Origin: Marisa cornuarietis
Lineage: Eukaryota; Mollusca; Gastropoda; Architaenioglossa; Ampullariidae
DNA length: 64,000 nucleotides
NCBI GenBank assembly: GCA_004794655.1
Contig: SMMW01000019.1
Coordinates: forward strand, 124,001 to 188,000
Direction of reading: 5' to 3'
The position numbers were made by a program, and so were the translations under genes. Of the stretch, positions 1-12,600 are shown in pieces. How positions within the stretch are numbered: the stretch's first letter is position 1; every line of letters begins with the position of its first letter. Under the pieces are notes generated by a model. That model ran no database searches and was not told the origin of the DNA. It saw only the letters and a program-made list of their open reading frames with translations.

Positions 1-974
1 TCCCAGTAACCTGAACATTAACGTATTTTGGCAAGGAAACCATGGAGAGTAATCTAAATAGGTGGCACTGAGGATGCAATTAAAAAGGGGTAGTAATTCA
101 AGACAATACAACACAGATTCTCATCCTATCCTCAACCCAATTTCTACTGAATGTTGAATATTGCAAGTAGATCAGGAGACTTATAATTAGCTAAACAAAA
201 ACTCATGTTGCACATTGTTTAGCTGAATGCAGGATTAGATTTCAGTTTTAATTTCAAGTACCCTATGACAAAGTCAATCTAATAAATTTGTCATATGTTA
301 GACCAAACAAAATAGCATTCAATCAGGGTATGGATCAGCCAGAAGAAATGCATTTTCAAGTGACAGCTAAAGGCAGTAGAACCCATACAAACTTTCAAAT
401 GAAATTTGACCATCCCATATTACAGCAGAGTATATCTGCATCCAAACAAAATGTGCATACATGGTTCATCACACAATAGAGAATGCACTTATGCATACAC
501 TTCAAGTGCTAATGCTCTTCTGTGTGTTGAAAAGCCCATTTTTATACAACAGAGTAATAAACCAGCAGTCACGATGTGTTCAGTTTATGTAACACTTTAA
601 AGCAAAAGTAACCATACAAAAATAATTAATCTGCACTGAATGGGATATAACCAACTACACAGCTCACCAAATTTTCTCATCATCCCACTTTGTCATAAAC
701 TAGGACGCAGAGAATAGAACATACAAGAGAGAAAATAGGGCAGTCAACAGTATATCACCTCACACTGTCTGTGCAAAGGCGCTGATAGCATGATTCATGA
801 GTTATGTGCAGGTGACTTGTACCCCATGGAAGCATTCGACAATTCACAAATCACGCTTAATTTAAGAATTAGCCTAAACTGAAAAGTCTTCTTATAAGTT
901 ACAAGGGTCATATTTTCACATTTGATTTGATATTTCCAACACTATCATACCACGTTTATCCTGCATCCCTGCTG
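1..974. other. AT-rich stretch, no gene recognised
   Basis: This AT-rich sequence lies on the 3' side of the last recognised exon of gene B. The open frames at 288-600 on the plus strand are short, overlap in different frames and lack splice sites or family motifs. It is probably intron, 3' UTR or downstream sequence of gene B, whose remaining exons should lie here or left of the window. Confidence 0.4.
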
Positions 975-1142
975 TCACTTTACCATTCTCATATTAAGCA
1001 AGTACTTTAAATTGTCTGAACGACTGGAGTCATCTGATTCACTTGAACCACTTGCATCTTTAGCTAAATGTTTGTGTGATGTTTTGAAACACAGGGTAAA
1101 TAAAACAATAAAACTTAAGACTTTTAAGAGGACAAAGGAAGA
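975..1142 (-). CDS. Possible terminal exon of gene B
   Basis: On the minus strand a tract ending TCTGTCAG at about 1150-1143 could be a 3' splice site. The phase-0 frame after it is open for 55 codons to a TGA at 975 and includes the acidic, Ser-rich stretch KDASGSSESDDSSRSDNLK. Phase 0 matches the donor at 1988. Against this, the first 20 residues are strongly hydrophobic and read more like a translated pyrimidine tract. An internal acceptor at 1063 would be phase 1 and would not fit directly. No AATAAA follows closely. This is a weak candidate; the alternative is chance. Confidence 0.25.
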   Translation of the reverse strand, partial: SSFVLLKVLSFIVLFTLCFKTSHKHLAKDASGSSESDDSSRSDNLKYLLNMRMVK

Positions 1143-1988
1143 CTGACAGACAAAATTACAAGCAGACAACCACTTCTTTTGAGAGCACATTTTCTGTCAA
1201 TTTGACCTTAGGTCTGATGTTCTCACCAGAACTTAGCTTCAGTTATGTAGATGGTGTGAACCCTACTACTTGTTGGCAACAGGAACTGAAGCACATTAGT
1301 CAATAAAAGTTCACCACTAGCATTTTTGTAAGTGCAACATTTCTGCAGGTCTCTTTTTTATTTTGTAAACTCATTAATTAAAAACATTTATTTTTTCTGT
1401 CTTTTTTTAGTTGTAAAATGCATTTTTTCAAATTTGTGTGATATGTGTAAATCTCCAGTTGGCTGTATAGAAAGTTCCATGTAAGTAATAATGGTATAGT
1501 TTGTAGCACTGAATGCACTCAAATGTGTTTGTAAACATCTAGGTAACATAAGACTTATCACAGCTAGGGTATTTATTTAGACTGAAGCACAGATTTGACC
1601 ATTTGCCAGTTTGACCATCATCCAGCTTCTTACTTCAAAAGTGCACCAACACTACTGTTGCTGGGTGTGAACCCTACTTCAAAGAAGTTTTCTGTGTTGT
1701 ACTCAAAATATAGTGGGTTGAACTGTGGTGTGAGCATATAATGGCTTTGTGGTATGTTAACATTTGGTTCATTTATATTCCTTTAAGCAAGAGCACTGAG
1801 TTCACCTCCACATTGGAAAATGAGCTGTATAATTTCTATTATTATTTAAGCTCCTGTTCCCAGTTTTGCCCTAATTTACACAACAAAGCAAAGTTTCCAG
1901 GCAAGTAATAAGCAATAGATTAGCATCAACTTAATAAATAATGCCACCTGTTTATGTCAATCTATTACCTGAGAAAATGTTTGTTTAC

Positions 1989-2650
1989 CTGAGAATAGAA
2001 TGGTATGCTCGCTCGCTGCATAGCCTCTTCTTGTTCAGCATCTTCATGTTGAACTGCATTCTCCCTAATCCAGACTCGTGAGCCTCGGTCGGCCTCTGTC
2101 ATCTCATTAAAGCTGGCGTGCAGGTCACTGTCTGAGCTGGACTCCATGGAACTAGAAGTTGCTGCTGTTTGCTGACGTTTAGCCAGTTGCCTCACCAGTT
2201 CTTCATGCTCACGTCTCACTGTTTCCTCTCGTTCTAAAGCGAGGCGGATTTCCTTCTCAATGGCACTCTCTGCTGATACAGCATCCTCCATTATAGAAGT
2301 TGAATCGGCAGGTGACTGAATGTGTGTCAAAGTGTCACCACTTCCGTGTACCTTCTCTGTGTAGGGCAAGCGTACTTCCCACTTTGGAGGATGTTTCTTG
2401 ACTCTTGAGGTGCTCTGCTCATGGGGATCAATATTAAAAATGTTTTCCCACTGGCGGCGGGTGGTTGCCAAGTTTGCAATGGATTCACGGTCTACTGCCT
2501 CTGTGGATTCTGGCTCCTGGATGACGTTTTCACTGTAAACATGAACTTTTCCTGAAGTGGTAGTCCACCTAGCGGCAGGACTGCTAGGATACTCAGGTGA
2601 AGGCGCTTCCTGGGAGTCAAGCTGTGCAGGTGTTGAAGGTTCAACGGAAT
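1989..2650 (-). CDS. Gene B exon 6 (IEKEIRLALEREE helix)
   Basis: The acceptor TTATGTCCAG precedes 2650, the entry phase is 1 and matches exon 5, and the donor CAG/GTAAAC follows 1989 in phase 0. It encodes 221 residues: a Ser/Pro-rich start (SPEYPSSPAARW), RRQWENIFN at about residues 708-716, the basic stretch RVKKHPPKWEVRLPY, and a charged helix IEKEIRLALEREETVRREHE. A Ser-rich then acidic tail follows (SSSMESSSDSDLH, EDAEQEEAMQ). The helix is the best family clue in gene B and points to the MISP/AKAP2 C-terminal group. Coding character is clear from 221 open codons of biased composition in an AT-rich surround. Confidence 0.75.
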
Positions 2651-5600
2651 CTGGACATAAGAACAAGACCACTTCATTAGATATGCATAGTTGTACAAAT
2701 TGAAGGTTCCACACAATCTGAACATAAAATCAAGACCACTTCATGACACACATTTTTACACAGGCACTGATCTTACACAACAGTCTGTCAAATATACAAA
2801 GAGGTCAATGCCTTTTAAAAGCCAACATATATTTTGTTGATACGAGTTGCTACTTCAGCTTTACTCACTTGTATTTTGCCTAATTGTTTCTGTAATTCTG
2901 GGATGATGATCATGTATAAATGCTGAATGCTTGCTGTACTTGTGTAGTGCCAATAAATTAAAAGCTCAATGCAGACAAGCAAGATGGAGCAGATACAATG
3001 ATAATACTACCAGAAACCAAATTAGTCACTAAGGTAAAATCTATGGGAAAAACAGTAAACATAAAGAGAAACCCACAAGAAATAAACCTGAAGTTCAAAA
3101 CAACAGGTGACTAAATATACATATAAAATAGATGGCAACTAAATATACATATAAAAATATAAATGTACTTATCAAGTATGAAATATACTACAGGTCAAGA
3201 GACCAATAAAAAATAAGCTAACGATATAAAATATGGAGTGAAAACTGTGCTACAGCTTGCCTGCCATCTTCTAATTAAGAGGTAAGTTCAGTCTCAACTT
3301 ATCTTACCACCACCAGTCAGACACAATCATTGGGCCTGAGGTGAAGGTAGTGATATAAAATGGATTTATGGTCCATAACTAGGGGACCTTAAGGGGATTT
3401 CTTTTCTGTCATAAAGTGTGTAGAGAGGTTGGGGGACTGGTAAGATAAGCTGACACTGTACTGATGATAACTGATGAACCTTTAAAAATTATTCACACAC
3501 TAGTGTCGCCAAACAATTGTTGATGTTCGCAAAACCTTAGAACTTTAATTGATTCTGCTAAATATCAATAATTGAAGTTGTAAGGTACATTTCCTTATGT
3601 GAATAGCTCAATGGGACTGTTGGTTAGACAGTCCACATAACAAATGCATCAGCACACAGATGACCTCACACACAAAAAACATGAACCAAGTGCATGGATG
3701 AAGATCTGAGGAGTGAGCACAACAGAACTCTTGATTATGCAAGATATTTTTCAAGCGATGGTTTTGATGCGGGATTTAAAGGCTTTGAACGTAGACTCAC
3801 TTTGAATGTGGTGCCCAGTTGTGTAGTTAAAACACTCACTTGTCACCACTGCAGTGAGATGCCTTTGTTCAGATCTTGCCTCAGGAAACTCTTTGTATGT
3901 GATACCTGATTGAAAGGCTGGCTGTTGGTTTGGGGGGGGGTCTTCTCCAAGCACTCTGGTTTCTTAACTCCTCCTTCTCCCCTCCCAGTATGAAATCACA
4001 TCTAGGTGGAAGCACTTTCCCACCAAACCAGCCAACTTGCCTGGTTTGAAATTAAAAGAACTCCAAACAGCAGGGCCTGGGAAGGAAGAGAACCCTCTGT
4101 GGAATTTCTCCTGTCTGATGCGTGGCACAGAAAGGAGGGCAACACAAGACATACTCCTTGTCTTTCTCAAGCCCCATTGTTTATTCCCTTCTCCTTTCTG
4201 TTCCAAAAATGTTTACATTTGAAGACTTCAAATCCCATCTCTTTAAGAAATATCTTGCATCATTAAGAGTAGTTCTGCTTGCTCTTCTTCAGTCATCTAT
4301 GCAGCCCCCCCACCCCCTGCCATGATGCTATTTGTTTGCTGATGTTTATGTTTATTGCATGGTTGACCGATAGTTTATTTGTAGTCATTTGTGTGTAGTG
4401 CATTAAGATAGTATCCAATTAGGGACATGCTATTTTGTTATATTTATATATAGTATGCAAGAATACATTAAGAATCTGCATATCCATAAAGTTGTGTAAC
4501 AATCAATCAATCCTCTTCGTGCTATTTGCACATAAGGCCTCAACCAGAGCCCTCCACTGATGTCGATCAGCTGAAACCCGATCCAGGCGACCCCATGTCC
4601 AGCCCTTTCCTTTCATCTCCCTTTTCACTGTTCTTCTCCAGGTTTCCTTTGGGCGGCCTCGTTTTCTTTGGCTGTCTGGAGTCCATCGTAGGGCGATTCT
4701 GGAGAGGTCTGCTGTCTGCTGGCGGAGCACATGTCCAATCCATCGCCAACGCCTTCGTTGAACCTGCGTGGTGATGGACTCGGTTTCAGTTCTTTGGTGG
4801 AGTTCTTCATTGGTGATGGTGTTGGTGTTTGGCCAAAAGATGTTAAGTATGCGAAAGTTGTGTAACAGTTATGTTAAAATACCTTGCAGAAAATCATGTT
4901 CCACACCTCTGAAAGCAAAGGCTTGAGAGCTAAGCCTGAGCATCAGTTTATTAGTCTGGAAGTAGCAATATATATCACACTTGTTTATTAGTCTGGAAGT
5001 AGCCTTGTACTTGTTTATCAGTCTGGAAGTAGCCTCGTATCACACTTGTTTATTAGTTGGGAAGTGGTCTCATATCATACTTGTTTATTAGTCTGGAAGT
5101 AGCCTTATACTTGTTTATTATTCTTCTATCTGGCAGTGATGCCTGTGTGATTCATTCATTAACTATCATAGGAGTTTCTAGAAGGGGGTTTCCAGTGATG
5201 ATGATGACAGCAAATGCAAATGACAACCGAAATGAAAATGAAAATAACAGAAAAAAAATCAAGGAATAAATTTAAAACAAAATCTGAATCTAAACCTGCG
5301 GACAGAGACAGAGCAGACTGTTTTTAAGTATCTGAAAGATATTTTCAGTAAAATGGGAAAATAAGGCCAACTACAATGAAGGTATCTTAACTGGTGTAGC
5401 AGTCTTGTAGCTGGTGTTATAAACAAAATAGCAGCCAGACCAGTTTAGGATTGCGACAAGTGATGCAGCATTCAGTCTTATCCTGACAGAAAACCGGGTG
5501 AGCAACATTGTTTGAGCTCACAGAGGCTTGTTCAAAAGGCAACAAAAAAGACCACCAAGATAGAGATAAACTGAATAGCACGGATGTATGGCTCATGGTG

Positions 5601-6612
5601 CAAAGCTTCAGAAAAAAAGGCTTTGTAAAGTGCACTGATTTCATGCCCTATACAGTTATCTGTCAAAATGTTAATATTTTTTTAGAGAGAATCAGTGAGA
5701 TTTGTGCACTAAGCAATATAAAAATAATGGGCACATACACATACACAAAGGTGCACGCACACACATGAGGAGAGTAAAATCATCTTCCTGTGATCACTGG
5801 TTTACATGTTTTGGTTATTATTGCCCGTCTAAGGTCTTTTGTTTACTTGAGCATATCTATCCTTCAGCTGTTGCCTGCAATGTGGTGGCAAAACATCTTG
5901 GGGATTCAGTGTGGAGTTTCAGATCTGCAGCTGCAAACATGTGCATGGTCAGTCAGATAAGAATGAAACCATTTCAGTACAGATTACTGTACTGTATACT
6001 AACTACATGTTGACTACACAAGCTGATGCTGTATTCAGTTGAAAATGGTCTTCAGCAGGGGTGGGCAAAGTACGGCCATCTTTGGATCAGCTCATATGCC
6101 AATATGTGGTGCACTTGTTTTTATTGTTTTATTCAGCCTGTTAATTTGATTGAAATTTAATTTATTATGTACAACAGCATTAGAAATTGGCAGTTCGTAA
6201 CATTCTAACACAGACAAAGTACAAAGATGAAAAATAACACAACTGACATGTCTGATGGAGTCGTTAGAGACATCGGGAGTGGGGGGGGGGAGGAGGGAAG
6301 CTGCCTTCAAAGGAAAGGCTGGTTTTAAAGTTTTAATGTGAGCGAATTCAAACAGCTTCACTTTACACAATAAATTCAGTTAGTGAACTCCATTTTGTAC
6401 TCATTTCTTGTTCATTCCATTATCACTAGGTTTGTTGTGTAGTCACTTCGCATGGGTTTTTGGTATTTTACCAGCCTGCCCTATAGCTTAGAATTTTGAG
6501 ACCGGCCCAAAGAAAACCTTGCCCACCCCTAATCTTGGGACACAGAATGCCTACACAGTGTAAGTAGGATAAAATAACGAACATCTGAACTCACTGATAC
6601 CATGGTCATAGC

Positions 6613-6651
<39 letters not shown>

Positions 6652-9600
6652 AAAAATAATTTTATATGCATGGCTGTATGTAGATTTTCAAATGCATATA
6701 TCTACCTTTATAAACATTTTTAACACGTACATGTTTAAACTCTCATTAGAAACACTGGATTAGCCCTAAGAATAAAAATGAGTTCTTTTTGTCAACATAA
6801 AAAGCAAAACTGGCAATGCTGGTTTTTGTCTTTCTATCCTCTTCCCCACAGCTCTCATTTCTCAAAAAAGTTAGCAAGCTATGGTGGCTGTGTCTGTATG
6901 TTGTGTCTTCATATTTCACAGCTATAAATGTAATGTATTCATAAAGCTTCTTCCTTGCTAGATAACAAGACATGTTTTAAACCTGTTTTATACAGTTTTA
7001 TGTTGTACATCAGACTGCAGATGCAGCAGGGCAACTGGCATGTCTGGTTCTTTTCATACTCATGAGCCATTTAAAATCATTAGCGATGAGACAGATGCAT
7101 CATCACTGGTAAAGCACTACAACAGCATGAAAGTCAGAAGCCTGTTGTGGAATAAACATAATGTCAAGACTGCTGACCCGATCGACCTCTTAAGGTCAAC
7201 CCCACTGACCTGATCTTTAGCGTGTGGACTTGGGCATACATCAAAGAGTCAACATTGAAATAAGGCAAAGATAATGTCTTGCCTGCAGCACGGCGGTTAA
7301 AACACAACGCATGAAAAAAACACCAACCACCATGGAAAACAAGACCAAAGGCAAAGCTCCACTTGTGGCACTGCTATGGTTCGCCTATAGTCAGAACTCA
7401 CCTATATCCATGATAGGTGTAATTGTTTCCTCCCTTGTCAATAGTGACGGGCGACAGAAAGGCGGCGACTCCGGTGCGGACTGGAGTTTTGTTATCACCC
7501 TACAAACAATTGGCGTTGTGTCGGCCAAGGAGACGGTGAACGTTGTAACCTCCACCACTGGCTTCACAGGACGAGAATGCACACCTGGTAGAACAACTCG
7601 CGTGTCTAAGCCGACACCCGGGCCACACCAGCTCCCGCACACCTGTCCAGCCTAAAGAGGCCGCCTCCTGACTAATCGGGCTGCCGAGCCGCCAAGCCTC
7701 TTTGAATGATTGATTATTGACACCGCCCTCCCCTCTCACACCTTCCAGTCAACCCCTCTTTCCGGGCCGCACGTTGACCAGCCTGGTGACTGAGCGAGGT
7801 GTCAGGAGTGAAACTACAACAGCAACCGTCACACGTAAACATCTCAGGAGGTGGGTGTGGGAGGGCAGGTAACCAACGGTAGGCGAGCCGAGGCCCAGTG
7901 ACGGTATCTCCGGCACTTCTGCCAACACCCCGACCTGAACTGTCAGCGTGAAGTGGGACACATACAGTGCTTGCTACTGGCACCAAACTGTCACCACCTG
8001 GCGACAATCGACCCTACCATCTATAAGCCAGGATGGACTGATGCAGAGTGGGCTATAGTCTCATTATAGTGGACTACTATGTATGTCTGCTCCAATCCCT
8101 ATTACTAATTAATGAACGAATTCATTAAAGGTACGCGGCTTTTTCAAGAGAAAGAGCGAGGGAGAGAGGGGTCAGTGTGTCAGATGACTGACATATCGAT
8201 CGACAATGTGAAAAGGGGAGGCAAGACGAGGTGCAAATCAGGTAAACAGCAGACCTGGGTGAGGAGCAGTGTCAGGTCAGAGCGACACAGGGACGTGTGG
8301 TGACACTGGCTGCAGACCTCCAAGTACAAATGCTCTCCTCTTCCACCCCCACCCCCCGCCACTTCCTAACTATAGTCGTGTAAGAGGGCAGGCAGTGCCG
8401 ATGAGCGGGGTGGTGCTGGCACACACCTAGGTTTCCCAGAAAGCCACTCACTCTCCCAGATCACTAGCTTTCACCGCAAGCTACTCACAGTCCCAAGCTG
8501 GAGGCCACTTCACGTTTTCTCGTTTATAAACCTTAACCAGTAGGCGATGAGGAAAAAATGAATGAGCACTAAATGTTTGCCTTTCAATGCACCGTGGCAC
8601 GCGTGATTAATGTCAAATGCTGCAAGTCTTATTCGTGCCGGGATCCACAAGTTAACACTGCCTGGTAGTCTCATTAACCCGTGAAGAGACCTTTGACGCT
8701 CCATTCACAGCTGTTCCTGTGACTTAAACGTACACCATATATTTGCAAGTAACACTTCATAATAATGACATTAATTGAACAAATTGCTGAATTGTTTACT
8801 GCTTCCCATTAACCCACAAAATGAACATTTACGCTCCTAACAGCTAGAACACAGCGTGCCATTATACTGTAAAAGGAATTACAGCAGAAGATTAGAATCC
8901 ATGAAAATCTCCATCACACCTAAACCGATATTTTTGAACAGGCTTTCAGAAACTGGCACTTAGTTGTTGAATTGTAAGAACTGTTTACTATGTTTCTCGT
9001 ACTAAAGGTTTCGGCACTAAAGATTAATGTCACGTATTGCGTGTCCAGCAGTCTGCCAGCCCGGATCGCGCTGTTCAAGTACCTACATGTCAGTGATGTC
9101 ACCCCGCCATTTCTGCCTCACCTGGGAATTTAACAACCCTCCCTCCCACCTAGGTGCCCACCTGTCTTTCCTGTGAACAAGTCGCCCCACTTGCCTGTAT
9201 GATCAAGTGGCACGCGATGGCCTGGTGAAGGGCTGGTAGCAATATCCCACTGCACGACACGGGATTTCAAGTAGCCGCGTAGACAGCCTTGACTGTGTTG
9301 AAGTGCTTGTTAGCCGCCGAGCTCCTTTTTAGGAAACAACTTTTACAGATATATGTGTGTGTGATGATGTCATCAGTGCGTTAGTGGCAGCACAGTTACG
9401 TCATTACCGGTAATGGCAAAGGTGTTATCACAACTAGTGCAAGATAACAAAGCTAGTAGAAAGTGGGTGTGTTATTAACAACGCTTTACTATACGATTAG
9501 TCTGCAATCATATAAATACCCGAGTCAACAATTAATCTGACATGTCTGTAGGTTGTCCATGTCCACGGGGCCACGCCCACAGCTTCTTTTACGTGCCATC

Positions 9601-12600
9601 AGTTCAGTAATGACATTACATCATGTAAAAAAATGTTGTATCACTACAGTTAGTGAAAATCAAACGATGTTTTTAGAGCTGTTTGAAATTTTGTGATGTC
9701 GCTATAAAATAAACGGAGATTCAGAGTGACTTCGTTAAAGCAAGTGGCAATTTATGGTGGTGTACCTAAGATAATGGCGATGTATGATGCTGTGTCTAAG
9801 TTGATGGCAATCTATAGCATTGTATCTAAGTTAGTGACACTATATAGCAGTGTATGGAAGTTAGTGGCAATCCAGTAATAATAGCCGTGATTTTCTGTGC
9901 GATGAGCCTATACTCCCGTGAGTGCCAGTGCGACCAATCTGACGTTCTGTAGGTCAACATCTCCCAAGGCTACGCCCACGTCTGTCTTGACCACCCTCAA
10001 ACCTACTACACAACTCGTATCGCTCGCCGGTGGCCTGGGATCGTCTGACCAAGACGACGCCCACCCACTCTCGCATGTATCATCAGCAAACGTCCTGCAC
10101 AGACCTGCTTGTTGCAAAATGCTTGGTGTCGACTACTACCACGGGCTGAAAGAAGAACGAAATAGAACCAAGATGTGCAGACCCACTGTCCCAGGGTCAG
10201 GGCTAAGAAGTGAAGGGGAAGGTTCAGATCTACGACTGGCTTGAGTGATCACCCTCACTATACCCACAAGGTGCGAAGAGAGATTATTGAGTCTGCTGAG
10301 ACTTACCACAAACCGATGTCTTGCCACACTGCACACCGAGTCGCACGCTCTCACGCTGCCCTGTCGCCCAACACACGGCGCACTGGCAGGTGCGCGGGAT
10401 GCAGCAAATATATGTCGCGCCAACCCACGGTCCCAATCAATGGGCGAGCGTCCGCACCGACAGGTCGATGAGCAACAAGCTCTGCGCGCACGAAAATCGC
10501 TTTATCTCGTCCTGCCTGACGACGAGTGCCCACCTCAACCCCCTCAACCCCCTCAACTCTCCATATCTGAGCCCCCCCCCCCACAGCCGCCCGTTGCCTG
10601 GTGCAAGCCACGCCCAGCGAGCTGGTTAACAAGGGGTTAAAAGAGCGACAGGCAGCTTCCTGGCCCGCAGGCAGTGAGCTCAGACTGCTGACAGGTCTCA
10701 GCACTGATATGCTGTCACCTGCGGCAGCCTGACACACCGAGGACACACGCACTCAGACGATCACCACAGGTAAGAATGTGAACGAGGCTTATGATAACGT
10801 GCTGACACAGGCTGAAAGTGGTACACATATATCTACACACACACACACACACAATCACAAACAGGGATCTTCCAGCTTTTGGTGTTAAAATAGAGAAAGT
10901 AGTTGATTACTACTGTCAGAACTGATACGAGGAGTAAGGTGAAGAACTCGAACCCAGCACTGGCCAGCAGACGGAATTAGTCAAGTGTCTGGACCTGTAC
11001 ATGGGTAGTAGTGAAACTAGCACCTACACGGATGTATATCACTGAGGTATATACACCGTGGTACCCCGAAAATGGGTTGAGACCACAGAGTATAGATTGT
11101 GACAGTCGACATAACCACTGAAGTGAATATGTTCAGAAAATGGCACAGCAATGAGACGTGACGGCCGAGATGTAAAACCCTGGCATGGTTTGCCTCTTTC
11201 CCAGTGACAGCAACGTGTCACTAGAGAGTGAGTTGTAGTTACAACTGCCACTCAGGAAAGAATATCAGGGAAGGTAATTCACATTCTTTGCTTTGCTGCC
11301 CATATCCTGTAAAAGAATACTTTCCTCCTTCTAATGGTTGTATTACCGGTTTTTCTTTCCTTTGTATACTCGTCACTCCTCACTTTGCGAGCTCCAACTT
11401 CCAACGGGATTTACTTCACTAACTCTAAAAGAGGTTTGTTGTGTCCCTTTGATAGTTTAATCCTCTGTGTGCTTCATATTAATTATTGGCCCTTGATGGA
11501 CTGCAATATCAATACAGGTGGCGCGTCTTTACCGTCAGCTAGATTACAATAATGAACCAATATCAGGCTTTTGTGCATGATAAAAGTATAAAAAGGTTAA
11601 ACAAATTGTTTATATATAGCACCTTTTCACAACACCACTACGATCAACATTAACAAGGAGGCAGGTGTGAACAGCAAACGTGTGACGTCAGGCGTCAGTA
11701 GCAGTCGCAGCTGTGACGTCAAACGTCAGTACCAGTCATGCTGCTGAAGTAGTATCACCCCCACCAGTGACGTCCTGAGTCAGTTAGCAGCAGCACCAGT
11801 GACGTCCTGGGTCAGTTAGCAGCAACACCAGTGACGTCCTGGGTCAGTTAGCAGCAACATCAGTGACGCCCAGGGTCAGTATCAGTCACACCAGTGACGT
11901 CCTCGGTCAGTATCAGTCACAACTGTGATGTCAGGCGTTAATACCCGCTGCACCTGTGTCGTCAAATAAGAGCCTGCGAATGTCAGTCAAAAGACATATA
12001 CGACCACTGCATACTGACACCTCTCCGTTTTGTATGTACAGGTGTGTAGAAACTTCGTATTTTGTACAAACGTCACTTCAGGCGCATGTGAAGTCAATTT
12101 TAAAGTAATGAACCAAATACGGACCAGTTAATAACGCTTGCCAAGATAGGCGGGGGCCCACTGTTGCTGCCAAGGTGCCAGAAGTCATATTAGGGGTCAA
12201 TGCATAAACAAACTTGTGTAAGAAGGTGTTGTAAATGTGCATGCGCCTGATAGAAGCAAATAACTGATGCCATCGGAGGCTGATTTCTCGATCTTTGAGT
12301 CTGATGGACCTTAATCGGCGTGTGTCTTGAACCTCGAGGAACAGGCACGCGGAATGGGCAGAGCTGCCTCGGGCCACATGTACTCTCGAATTCTCCGCCA
12401 CCCGCGCAGGCGTGCTTATACACAAATACACTAAACTGCTGTGTCCTCCCAACCGACTCCCCAAATAAACAACTCCACCGTTGTCTCATGTCACGTGGCG
12501 GGCCCTCCCGATCTTCGTAAAAGAGTTGATGGTGCACGGACCGTTGATCTTCTTCGTTGATCGTGAGGCCTCCTATCCCTCGTTCTGAGACGCGAACACT

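Noticed and set aside
10136..10752. Cluster of ORFs over 95 residues on both strands
   Set aside because: GC-rich DNA has few stops; frames compete and none shows a domain.
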